Positions 14,555-20,707 of a stretch of 30,526 bases of DNA are shown in pieces. The notes under the pieces are model-generated. The model was not told the DNA's origin, made no database searches, and saw only the letters and a list, made by a program, of their open reading frames with translations. Within the stretch, counting starts at the first letter, position 1. The number at the start of each line of letters is the position of its first letter. The stretch is from Bacillota bacterium (GTDB taxonomy: Bacteria; Bacillota; Clostridia; Christensenellales; CAG-138). Where the stretch lies: positions 1-30,526 of the forward strand of contig JAEWUO010000021.1 of assembly GCA_023459335.1 (NCBI GenBank), read 5' to 3'. Made by a program: the position numbers and the translations under genes.

Positions 14555-16018
14555 ATGTCCCTGATACGCGTCAGCGATCTTACTTTTCATTATGAAGGCA
14601 GTTACGACAATATCTTTGAGCACACATCCTTTTCCATTGACACAAGCTGGAAACTCGGCTTCGTCGGGCGAAACGGGCGGGGGAAAACAACATTCCTAAG
14701 GCTCCTGACGGGGGAACTCGATTCCGGCGGCGCGATATCCGCCTCCGTCGCGTTCGATTATTTTCCGTTTCCGGTACCGGACGCAAGTCTGACTACGGAG
14801 GCGGTGTTCGCGTCCGTCTCGGACGCGCCGCGCTGGCGGCTGGAAAAGGAGCTGAACCTCCTCGAGGTGTCGCCGGACGCACTCGATCGCGCGTTTTCCA
14901 CGCTCAGCCCCGGAGAGCAGACAAAGGTGCTGCTCGCGGCGCTGTTCTCACGGGCAGGGCATTTTCTGCTGATCGACGAGCCGACCAACCACCTCGACAT
15001 GGAGGCGCGCGCGGTGGTCAGCCGCTACCTCGGCGGCAAGCAGGGATTCATCCTGGTCAGCCACGACCGCGCGTTTCTCGACGGCTGCGTGGATCACATT
15101 CTCTCGATCAACCGCGCGAGCATAGAAGTGCAAAAAGGAAACTTCTCCAGCTGGGAGGAGAACCGCAGGCGGCAGGATAACTTTGAACGCGCAGAAAACG
15201 ACCGCCTCTCGCAGGAGATCGACAGCCTGCGCGCGGCGGCGCGTAGAACCTCCGAATGGTCGGACCGCCTAGAACGCACGAAGATCGGCGAACATTCGCT
15301 CGATCGCGGCTTCATCGGCGCGCAGAGCGCGCGCGTGATGAAGCGCGCGAAATCCGCCGAGCGGCGGCAGGAAAATGCGGCAAAAGAAAAAGAAAAACTG
15401 CTGAAAGATTTGGAGCGCAACGACACGCTGAAGGTTACCCCGCTCCGGCATCATTCGGATATTTTAGTTGAAGCGCTCGGCCTTTCGATCGCTTATGGGG
15501 AAAGAACCGTCTGCGGCCCGCTCGATTTCACCCTGCGGCAGGGGGAGCGAATCGCGCTCTGCGGCAAAAACGGCAGCGGAAAGAGCAGCATCGTCAAGCT
15601 GCTTACGGGCGAAGACATCCCGCATACGGGTTCGCTCCGGCTCGCGAGCGGGCTGATCGTTTCCTATATGCCGCAGGATACGTCGTTCCTGCAGGGGACG
15701 GTGCTGGATTTCGCCCGCGAAAACGGGCTGGACGAAACGCTGTTTCTCACGATCCTGAGAAAGCTGGACTTTCCCCGCGTACAGTTCGAGAAGGATATGC
15801 GCGCGTTTTCCGGCGGGCAAAAGAAAAAAGCGCTCCTTGCGAAGACGCTCTCCGAACGCGCGCACCTATATGTCTGGGACGAACCGCTGAACTTTGTGGA
15901 CGTGCTTTCCCGCATGCAGATAAGGGACCTGATCCTCGCTGCGAAGCCCGCGATGCTGTTCGTGGAGCACGACCGCGCGTTTGTGGACGAAATCGCGACG
16001 CGAAGGATTACGCTGTAG
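14555..16018 (+). CDS. Lsa-family ABC-F ribosomal protection protein
   Basis: This 487-residue protein has two ATPase domains and no membrane segment, as in ABC-F proteins. Motifs: Walker A GRNGRGKTT (38-46), signature LSPGE (117-121), Walker B ending Asp-Glu-Pro-Thr-Asn-His-Leu-Asp (141-148); second Walker A GKNGSGKSS (337-345), signature FSGGQ (418-422), Walker B Trp-Asp-Glu-Pro-Leu-Asn-Phe-Val-Asp (441-449). The Trp-Asp-Glu-Pro-Leu-Asn segment, Gly-Ala-x-Ser-Ala-Arg-Val-Met-Lys-Arg in the linker (about 255-264) and overall length match the Lsa group, which frees ribosomes from lincosamides, streptogramin A and pleuromutilins. The linker at about 200-300 would enter the ribosomal E/P site. 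The ATG has GGGAGG 7 bases upstream. The attenuated leader supports drug-responsive expression. Resistance itself is untested and the spectrum may differ. Confidence 0.88.
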   Translation: MSLIRVSDLTFHYEGSYDNIFEHTSFSIDTSWKLGFVGRNGRGKTTFLRLLTGELDSGGAISASVAFDYFPFPVPDASLTTEAVFASVSDAPRWRLEKELNLLEVSPDALDRAFSTLSPGEQTKVLLAALFSRAGHFLLIDEPTNHLDMEARAVVSRYLGGKQGFILVSHDRAFLDGCVDHILSINRASIEVQKGNFSSWEENRRRQDNFERAENDRLSQEIDSLRAAARRTSEWSDRLERTKIGEHSLDRGFIGAQSARVMKRAKSAERRQENAAKEKEKLLKDLERNDTLKVTPLRHHSDILVEALGLSIAYGERTVCGPLDFTLRQGERIALCGKNGSGKSSIVKLLTGEDIPHTGSLRLASGLIVSYMPQDTSFLQGTVLDFARENGLDETLFLTILRKLDFPRVQFEKDMRAFSGGQKKKALLAKTLSERAHLYVWDEPLNFVDVLSRMQIRDLILAAKPAMLFVEHDRAFVDEIATRRITL

Positions 16019-16760
16019 CGTCCCCCGGCGCGCCGCCTGCCGGCGGTTCCGGCTTAACCGCTTCTTCCGGCAGCAGGTATAATCTCCGCATGAGTCTCTG
16101 CAGCGCCGGGATCTTCAGGATGCCGAATACGATCAGCGTGCCCGCGAGGTTTAGAAGCACGTCGTCGATATCGCAGCTGCCGCAGGCGAGTAGGAACTGC
16201 GCCGCCTCCACCGCGACGAGCACGAGCGCCATGGTCAGCACGAAGATCCAGAACCTGCGCATCGGGCGAAACAGGCATGGCAGAAACACCGCCATCGGCA
16301 TAAACAGCATGGCGTTGCCCACAAGGTTGCTCAGGGGTATTTCCATACCGATATAGTCGTATTTGATCGCGTTGAGATAAAGTCGCACGGTTTCAAGCGG
16401 GATAAAGTTCGTCATGCGGTCGAAGTCGGCCAGATAATCCGCCCGCGACTGCGCGAAATTCGCGTAATCCACGCGGGAAACGATCAGCGCGCCGGCTAGT
16501 ACGGCGCAATAAAAAGCAAAAAGCGCAAACAGCGCGAACCGCACCGCGCGGCGGCGGTCCGCTTTTTCCGGCATCGCGCGCGTGAGCAGCCAGGTTCCGA
16601 AAAACAGCGGCGCACAGACGGCGGCAATCAGCAATAGGCCGTGCAGCACATGCCGCATACCGGATGTGTATATCATGAACAGCTGCCAGAGCATGACGGC
16701 AAGCGCCGCGCAGAGCAGCAGAATCCCAAAGGTTTTTACGCTTTGTTTTCGTTTTTCCAC
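16008..16760 (-). CDS. VanZ family membrane protein
   Basis: This 250-residue protein has about six membrane helices and the VanZ-like core: Asn-Phe-Ile-Pro-Leu-Glu-Thr near residue 120, Leu-x-Asn-Leu-Val-Gly-Asn-Ala-Met-Leu-Phe-Met-Pro near 145-155, and Asp-Ile-Asp-Asp-Val-Leu-Leu-Asn-Leu-Ala-Gly-Thr near 205. Two extra N-terminal helices precede the core. VanZ confers low-level teicoplanin resistance in enterococci, but most relatives have no known role. The start is a GTG with no ribosome site; instead an extended -10 box ends 6 bases before it, so the mRNA is probably leaderless. Its 3' end overlaps the convergent ABC-F gene by 11 bases, so no shared terminator exists between them. Confidence 0.82.
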   Translation of the reverse strand: MEKRKQSVKTFGILLLCAALAVMLWQLFMIYTSGMRHVLHGLLLIAAVCAPLFFGTWLLTRAMPEKADRRRAVRFALFALFAFYCAVLAGALIVSRVDYANFAQSRADYLADFDRMTNFIPLETVRLYLNAIKYDYIGMEIPLSNLVGNAMLFMPMAVFLPCLFRPMRRFWIFVLTMALVLVAVEAAQFLLACGSCDIDDVLLNLAGTLIVFGILKIPALQRLMRRLYLLPEEAVKPEPPAGGAPGDATA

Positions 16761-16766
16761 GCGGGT

Positions 16767-16775
16767 ATTATAACA
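16767..16775 (-). promoter_or_regulatory. extended -10 promoter directly before the vanZ-like GTG
   Basis: On the minus strand TGTTATAAT (16775-16767) is an extended -10 element. The GTG start follows after only 6 bases, placing the expected transcript start at or beside the start codon. The -35 region (TCAACT) is poor, as is common with extended -10 promoters. Confidence 0.55.
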
Positions 16776-16823
16776 TAAACGACATGGATAGTTGAGAAAA
16801 TACTATGGCGAAGCAGCGCGAAA

Positions 16824-17042
16824 TTATGATTCTTCCGACGGAGTTTCCGTCTTTTTTTCTGATTTTTTATTTTTGGACCGTCTGGCGAAAATGGATAAAC
16901 AGGCGCCGATGGTGCTTCCGACTCCAAACACGCTACCGGCGCCCAAAAACATACTTGGTATAATAATCGGCATCATTGGGTTATCGGGGAGACCGATTTT
17001 GTTTACGTTTTCCGAGTCTGCTTTTTTCTCCGTGTTACTCAT
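16824..17042 (-). CDS. small single-span membrane protein
   Basis: This 72-residue protein has a polar N terminus rich in Lys, Asp and Asn, one membrane helix (about residues 23-50, Gly-rich with Gly-Ala-Gly-Ser and Gly-Val-Gly-Ser) and a basic-then-acidic tail (Arg-Arg-Ser-Lys-Asn-Lys-Lys, then Glu/Thr/Ser). GCGAGG lies 8 bases before the ATG. The gene follows the next listed membrane-protein gene by 14 bases in the same operon. I do not recognise a family. Its size and Gly-rich helix are compatible with an accessory subunit of its neighbour. Confidence 0.6.
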   Translation of the reverse strand: MSNTEKKADSENVNKIGLPDNPMMPIIIPSMFLGAGSVFGVGSTIGACLSIFARRSKNKKSEKKTETPSEES

Positions 17043-17056
17043 CGCTTCGCCTCGCG

Positions 17057-17551
17057 TTATTTCGATAACAATACGTCTGCGGTAAAGGTGGCAAACAGTA
17101 AAAAGGCCGTAATGGCACAGCACACAATAGCGCCGGAATAATAGGACATCTTGCGGGAATTCTGTTTTTGATTAAATGCGATGATCTGCTGGCTCGTCCG
17201 GATCAGGCAGAGACTGTATTCGATTTCCGACATCTGCCGGACGGTGTCCAGATTGATGGTTTCATTCGGAAAACGCATGCTTTTGTCCGCTTTCATCGCC
17301 AGTGTCAGCAGAATAATGCTGCAGACCGAGAGCAGCAGAGTTACTGCGTAGATCGCGACGATCAAATAATTCACCGTGCTTTTTGCTGCAATGGCGACCA
17401 GCTGCGCGACGCAGACACCCGCCAGCACCCCGCTGAATTGGAGGAAGATCCCGCTGCGCGAAAGGATACTGGCCCGCCGCGCCTCTTCGATGTGATATTC
17501 GTCGTTGAGCACCTGAAAACACAACGCAAGGTTCTTTTCCTGATCGTCCAT
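17057..17551 (-). CDS. three-span membrane protein of unknown function
   Basis: This 164-residue protein has an N-terminal cytoplasmic helix, two closely spaced membrane helices (about residues 38-58 and 62-86), a helical loop of about 50 residues and a third helix (about 138-161). The segment Glu-Ala-Arg-Arg-Ala-Ser-Ile-Leu-Ser before the first helix loosely resembles the start of small membrane effectors in cyclic-nucleotide defence systems, but no sensor or cyclase gene lies nearby, so I give no function. The ATG at 17551 is chosen because a consensus promoter ends 9 bases before it. A TTG at 17569 has AAAGGA 8 bases upstream and would add six residues, but it lies upstream of the expected transcript start. 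The small membrane protein downstream is probably its partner. Confidence 0.6.
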   Translation of the reverse strand: MDDQEKNLALCFQVLNDEYHIEEARRASILSRSGIFLQFSGVLAGVCVAQLVAIAAKSTVNYLIVAIYAVTLLLSVCSIILLTLAMKADKSMRFPNETINLDTVRQMSEIEYSLCLIRTSQQIIAFNQKQNSRKMSYYSGAIVCCAITAFLLFATFTADVLLSK

Positions 17552-17560
17552 ATGACTGCA

Positions 17561-17589
17561 TTTATACAATGATCGGTTCCTTTTGTCAA
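17561..17589 (-). promoter_or_regulatory. sigma-A promoter with -10 next to the start codon
   Basis: TTGACA (17589-17584) and TATAAA (17566-17561) are exactly 17 bases apart on the minus strand. The expected transcript start is near 17554, a few bases before the ATG at 17551, so the mRNA would be leaderless or nearly so. Confidence 0.8.
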
Positions 17590-17610
17590 GTGGATCCCGC
17601 GGCGCGTTTC

Positions 17611-17639
17611 TTGCGCGGCTCCGCTCAAGCGGATATAAT
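17611..17639 (+). promoter_or_regulatory. sigma-A promoter of the DUF2804 gene
   Basis: TTGCGC (17611-17616) and TATAAT (17634-17639) are 17 bases apart. The promoter is back-to-back with the minus-strand promoter at 17561-17589 and leaves a leader of about 70 bases before the DUF2804 ATG. Confidence 0.65.
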
Positions 17640-17714
17640 GGAAAAGGCGGCGGACACGCCGCTTCCCTGTCTCATCGGACACATCAAACTTCATCAGCAG
17701 GAGGACGGTTTTGT

Positions 17715-18743
17715 ATGCAGCATCTTCTTTCCAGAGGCCCGTTACTCGATACGAACGGCGCGCTCGCCGAGGCGGGATACGCCACCTCGCTGGTCAAAAC
17801 CTACGACCGAAAAGCGATCCGCGGCGGCGCTTCCCGCATCAAGGAGTGGGACTATTATCTCATCTATAACGGCCGCTACGGCGTCGCGCTGACGATCGCG
17901 GACAATTCTTACATGGGACTGCTCTCCGCGTCGTTTCTGGACTTTGAGGCAAAAGCGGAAAAAACCGTATCTCCGATGTTCTGGCTGCCGTTTGGAACAA
18001 CAAAATTTCCCGCGAGCTCGGAATCCGGCGATCTCGCAAAGAGCGTCAAGGGCGCGTCCGGCTCGTTTGCGCACGAATCCGGCGGACGGCGGCTGAAATT
18101 CCACCTCGATAAATTCGACGGGGACAAGCCGTTCGACTGCGATATTCTGCTGACCGACGCCCCGCGCGATACGATGGTGATCGCCACACCGTTTCCGGAG
18201 AAGAAGACGGCGTTTTATTATAACCAGAAGATCATCGCGATGCGCGCGCAAGGCAGTTTCACGATCGGAAACGAAACGCGTCTGTTCGACCCCGCGGACT
18301 CCTTCGGCATGCTGGACTGGGGGCGCGGCGTCTGGACCTACTCCAACACCTGGTACTGGGGCGCGGGGCAGGGCGTCGTAGACGGCCGCGTAATCGGCTT
18401 CAATCTCGGCTACGGCTTCGGCGACGTGAGCGCCGCTTCGGAAAACATGTTGTTTGTCGACGGCGTTTGCCACAAGCTCGAACGGCTGACGTTCAACATC
18501 CCTGTAAAAGACGGCAGGGACGATTTCTTCTCGCCCTGGACGTTTACCTCCAGCGACGGGCGGTTTGAGACCGAATTTCAACCGATCCTCGACCGCGCGG
18601 CGTACACGTCCGTCGGCCCGCTGCTTTCCGACCAGCATCAGGTGTTCGGATATATGGACGGTACGCTCACTATGGACGACGGAGAGAAGATACAGCTCAA
18701 GCGCTTCCTCTGCTTTGCGGAGAAAGTATCCAATAAATGGTAA
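17715..18743 (+). CDS. DUF2804 domain protein
   Basis: This 342-residue soluble protein fits DUF2804 along its full length. Recognisable parts are the N-terminal Gly-Pro-Leu-Leu-Asp-x-Asn-Gly segment, Lys-Glu-Trp-Asp-Tyr-Tyr near residue 43, Asp-Trp-Gly-Arg-Gly-Val-Trp-x-Tyr near 200, Trp-Tyr-Trp-Gly-Ala-Gly and Gly-Phe-Asn-Leu-Gly-Tyr-Gly-Phe-Gly near 228. The beta-rich, Trp-rich pattern resembles lipocalin-like or carotenoid-hydratase-like (AttH) folds; the activity is unknown. AGGAGGA lies 9 bases before the ATG, which is a near-perfect ribosome site. The HAD hydrolase gene follows 44 bases downstream with no terminator, so the two probably form an operon. Confidence 0.82.
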   Translation: MQHLLSRGPLLDTNGALAEAGYATSLVKTYDRKAIRGGASRIKEWDYYLIYNGRYGVALTIADNSYMGLLSASFLDFEAKAEKTVSPMFWLPFGTTKFPASSESGDLAKSVKGASGSFAHESGGRRLKFHLDKFDGDKPFDCDILLTDAPRDTMVIATPFPEKKTAFYYNQKIIAMRAQGSFTIGNETRLFDPADSFGMLDWGRGVWTYSNTWYWGAGQGVVDGRVIGFNLGYGFGDVSAASENMLFVDGVCHKLERLTFNIPVKDGRDDFFSPWTFTSSDGRFETEFQPILDRAAYTSVGPLLSDQHQVFGYMDGTLTMDDGEKIQLKRFLCFAEKVSNKW

Positions 18744-18787
18744 CGCCTTCGGGCGCGTTTCATCGGGCGGAAACAGGTGATCGGAAA

Positions 18788-19438
18788 ATGGCTTCTCCAA
18801 GTAATTACGATCTCGTAATCTGGGACTGGAACGGCACGTTATTAAACGACACGGAGCTTTGCTACCGCATCGCCAACGAGATGCGCGTCGAGCGCGGCAT
18901 GGCGCCCATGCGCGGCGTCGAGGATTACCGTGCGTGTTTCACGTTTCCCGTAATCGAATACTATAAACGCATGGGGTATACGTTTGAGGACGAACCGTTC
19001 GAGGACATCTCCGTGCAGTTCGTCGCGATGTATGCCGAGCGTTTCCGCGACATTCCGCTGCAGCCCTGCGCGACGGAAGCGCTGTCTGCAGTACTGAAAA
19101 GCGGCGCGCGGCAGGTGCTGCTCTCCGCAACGGGGCAGGAGAAGCTGGACGAGCAGGTTGCGCACTTTGGCTTGAACCGCTACTTTGAGCGAGTGATCGG
19201 AGGAAGCAACAACCTCGCGCACGGCAAGGCGGATTACGCGGCGGAATTCCTGCGCAAAAGCGGGGTTTCCCCCGCGCGGGCGCTGTTCGTGGGCGATACG
19301 GATCACGATTTTGAGATTGCCTCGTCGATCGGCTGCGGCTGCGCCATCCTTGTGCCGGGGCACCAGTCCCGCGCGCACCTGGAGACGCTGGGAGCGAGGC
19401 TGATCGAGAGCTTGTGCGAAGTGGAAGGGCTGCTGTAG
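18788..19438 (+). CDS. HAD family hydrolase (phosphatase-like) with Asn in motif I
   Basis: This 216-residue protein has the order of HAD motifs of phosphoglycolate-phosphatase-like enzymes: motif I Trp-Asp-Trp-Asn-Gly-Thr-Leu near residue 14, motif II Leu-Leu-Ser-Ala-Thr near 115, motif III Lys in His-Gly-Lys-Ala near 153, and motif IV Gly-Asp-Thr-Asp-His-Asp near 175. The alpha-helical cap sits between motifs I and II. The usual second Asp of motif I (DxD) is Asn, so the general acid is replaced; this DWNGT variant recurs in a subgroup whose substrate I do not know. AGGTGAT stands 10 bases before the ATG. A strong terminator ends the operon. Confidence 0.85.
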   Translation: MASPSNYDLVIWDWNGTLLNDTELCYRIANEMRVERGMAPMRGVEDYRACFTFPVIEYYKRMGYTFEDEPFEDISVQFVAMYAERFRDIPLQPCATEALSAVLKSGARQVLLSATGQEKLDEQVAHFGLNRYFERVIGGSNNLAHGKADYAAEFLRKSGVSPARALFVGDTDHDFEIASSIGCGCAILVPGHQSRAHLETLGARLIESLCEVEGLL

Positions 19439-19443
19439 CATGT

Positions 19444-19475
19444 AAAAAAAGAGTGCCGCGCGGCACTCTTTTTTT
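19444..19475. terminator. bidirectional Rho-independent terminator
   Basis: A perfect GAGTGCC/GGCACTC stem (19451-19468, GCGC loop) is flanked by seven A and seven T, so it can end both the HAD operon and the convergent thiT gene. Confidence 0.9.
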
Positions 19476-19481
19476 ATGGAA

Positions 19482-20168
19482 TCAGGATTTGCTGAACACC
19501 CGCTTGAAGAGCCGCTGCACTGGCGGCATGGCGGCGACGACGACGCACAGGATCGTATCGATGCCGATCGAGAAGAAATTATAGACCAGCGAATACGCCC
19601 AGACGTTGGTGAACCCGTAATCGGCCGCATAGGAAGCGAAGAACACGGCTCCGGAAACCGTGCTGGCCATCATGCGCGCAAAGCCGCCGACCGCCGCGCC
19701 AAGCGGGAGATTTTTCGGGAAAAAGCTGGCGAGGCCGAGGCACGTGAACGCCACGAAGTAGTCGAGGATGAACTGGACGGGATGCACGATGTACGCCCCC
19801 TGAATCACCTGCAGCAGCGAAAACGCGAACGCCGCGGTGAAGCCGTACGCCGGACCGAAGTATGCGGCGTAGGCGAAGATCGGCAGCATCGAGAGCAGCG
19901 TGATCGATCCTTCATACGGAAGGGTGAAGAGCTTGAAATAGCTCAATACGAACGCGAGCGTGATGGACAGCGCCCCGTAGACGAGCACCTGCGTACGGTT
20001 GGGTTTGCCCGCAACCGCTTCGTGCGCCGCCGCCGCCCGCGCCTTCGCGCGCCTTGCGTAAGCCGCGACCGCCCAGATAAGAAAGCCGAGGATCACCACC
20101 GCGCCGAGCAGCATGTACAGGTCGATCCCCTCCAGAGAGGCGAGTTTGCTGAACAGTTTGAATTCCAT
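19482..20168 (-). CDS. thiT: thiamine ECF transporter S component ThiT
   Basis: This 228-residue membrane protein is the substrate-binding subunit of an energy-coupling-factor importer for thiamine. After an extra N-terminal helix (about residues 15-37) and a basic loop, it shows about six helices and the ThiT signatures Glu-Gly-Ser-Ile-Thr-Leu-Leu-Ser-Met-Leu-Pro near residue 90 and His-Pro-Val-Gln-Phe-Ile-Leu-Asp-Tyr near 130, which line the thiamine site in the Lactococcus protein. The ATPase and EcfT subunits are not in the window; they are usually encoded elsewhere and shared. AAGGAG lies 9-14 bases before the ATG. A TPP riboswitch and terminator precede the gene, which confirms the substrate: expression falls when thiamine pyrophosphate is plentiful. 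Confidence 0.93.
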   Translation of the reverse strand: MEFKLFSKLASLEGIDLYMLLGAVVILGFLIWAVAAYARRAKARAAAAHEAVAGKPNRTQVLVYGALSITLAFVLSYFKLFTLPYEGSITLLSMLPIFAYAAYFGPAYGFTAAFAFSLLQVIQGAYIVHPVQFILDYFVAFTCLGLASFFPKNLPLGAAVGGFARMMASTVSGAVFFASYAADYGFTNVWAYSLVYNFFSIGIDTILCVVVAAMPPVQRLFKRVFSKS

Positions 20169-20191
20169 TTTGTTTTTCTCCTTTTCGCATA

Positions 20192-20220
20192 AAAAAATAG
20201 CCGCCAGTGAGACGACCATC
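20192..20220 (-). terminator. riboswitch-controlled terminator before thiT
   Basis: On the minus strand ATGGTCGTC (20220-20212) pairs with GGCGGCTAT (9 bp, three G-U pairs) around TCACT, followed by seven T (20198-20192). It lies between the TPP aptamer and the thiT ribosome site, where an expression platform is expected. Confidence 0.8.
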
Positions 20221-20240
20221 AAAAAGAAGCTGCGATATGT

Positions 20241-20321
20241 ATCACTTTCCTTCGATGGCATGACCCAACAGGTTCCAAGGGTACATCTCAGTCCGGCTGT
20301 TCTTCCGGACGCCCCCGTGAT
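20241..20321 (-). promoter_or_regulatory. TPP (THI-box) riboswitch aptamer
   Basis: Read on the minus strand the segment contains, in order, GGGGGCG, a stem CCGG...CCGG, the invariant CTGAGAT, ACCCTT, GAACCTG, GGGTCATGCC and a closing GAAGGAAAG, the conserved skeleton of the thiamine pyrophosphate aptamer. ATCAC at the 5' side and GTGAT at the 3' side can form P1. Binding of thiamine pyrophosphate should favour the terminator at 20192-20220 and reduce thiT transcription. The position directly before a thiamine importer agrees with this. Confidence 0.95.
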
Positions 20322-20328
20322 GCGAATC

Positions 20329-20357
20329 AGGATACACGCTTTTTACGCGCTTGTCAA
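20329..20357 (-). promoter_or_regulatory. sigma-A promoter of thiT
   Basis: TTGACA (20357-20352) and TATCCT (20334-20329) are 17 bases apart on the minus strand. The predicted transcript start, near 20322, is exactly at the first base pair of the riboswitch P1 stem. Confidence 0.78.
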
Positions 20358-20359
20358 CC

Positions 20360-20388
20360 TTGACAAAGCGATCGTTCCACCGTAACAT
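20360..20388 (+). promoter_or_regulatory. divergent promoter of rqcP-ispDF
   Basis: TTGACA (20360-20365) and TAACAT (20383-20388) are 17 bases apart. Its -35 box and that of thiT form the palindrome TTGTCAACCTTGACAA (20351-20366), so the two promoters share one point of RNA polymerase access. Confidence 0.55.
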
Positions 20389-20449
20389 GACGTTGTATTC
20401 CGGCGGCGAAACGAGCCGACCCATTCCGCAAAGAAAGTGAAACAACCCT

Positions 20450-20707
20450 ATGCGTTTGGATAAATACCTGAAAGTAAGCCGCATCATCAAGCGGCGCACC
20501 GTCGCCAACGACGCGGCGGGCGCGGGCCGCGTCAGCGTCAACGGCAAGGTCGCCAAACCCTCCACCGAGGTGAAGGAAGGCGACACGCTCGACCTCCTGC
20601 TCGGAGGAAGGCATCTTTTGGTGCGCGTCGAGAGCCTGAAGGAGAGCGTGCACAAGGAAGACGCGGCGGGCATGTATACCGTGCTCGGCGGGGACGCGGA
20701 GCGATGA
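20450..20707 (+). CDS. rqcP: RqcP (YabO), S4-domain ribosome quality control protein
   Basis: This 85-residue protein is a single S4 RNA-binding domain and matches Bacillus YabO/RqcP in length and sequence order: Met-Arg-Leu-Asp-Lys-Tyr-Leu-Lys-Val-Ser-Arg at the start, Ile-Lys-Arg-Arg-Thr, Gly-Arg-Val-Ser-Val-Asn-Gly, Lys-x-Gly-Asp, and a C-terminal Lys-Glu-Asp-Ala-Ala-Gly-Met-Tyr-Thr. In Bacillus it holds the P-site tRNA on obstructed 50S subunits while RqcH adds alanine tails to stalled chains. The ribosome site is weak (GAAAGTG about 12 bases before ATG). It overlaps the next gene by 4 bases, coupling translation to an isoprenoid enzyme, a pairing for which I know no functional reason. 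Confidence 0.9.
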   Translation: MRLDKYLKVSRIIKRRTVANDAAGAGRVSVNGKVAKPSTEVKEGDTLDLLLGGRHLLVRVESLKESVHKEDAAGMYTVLGGDAER

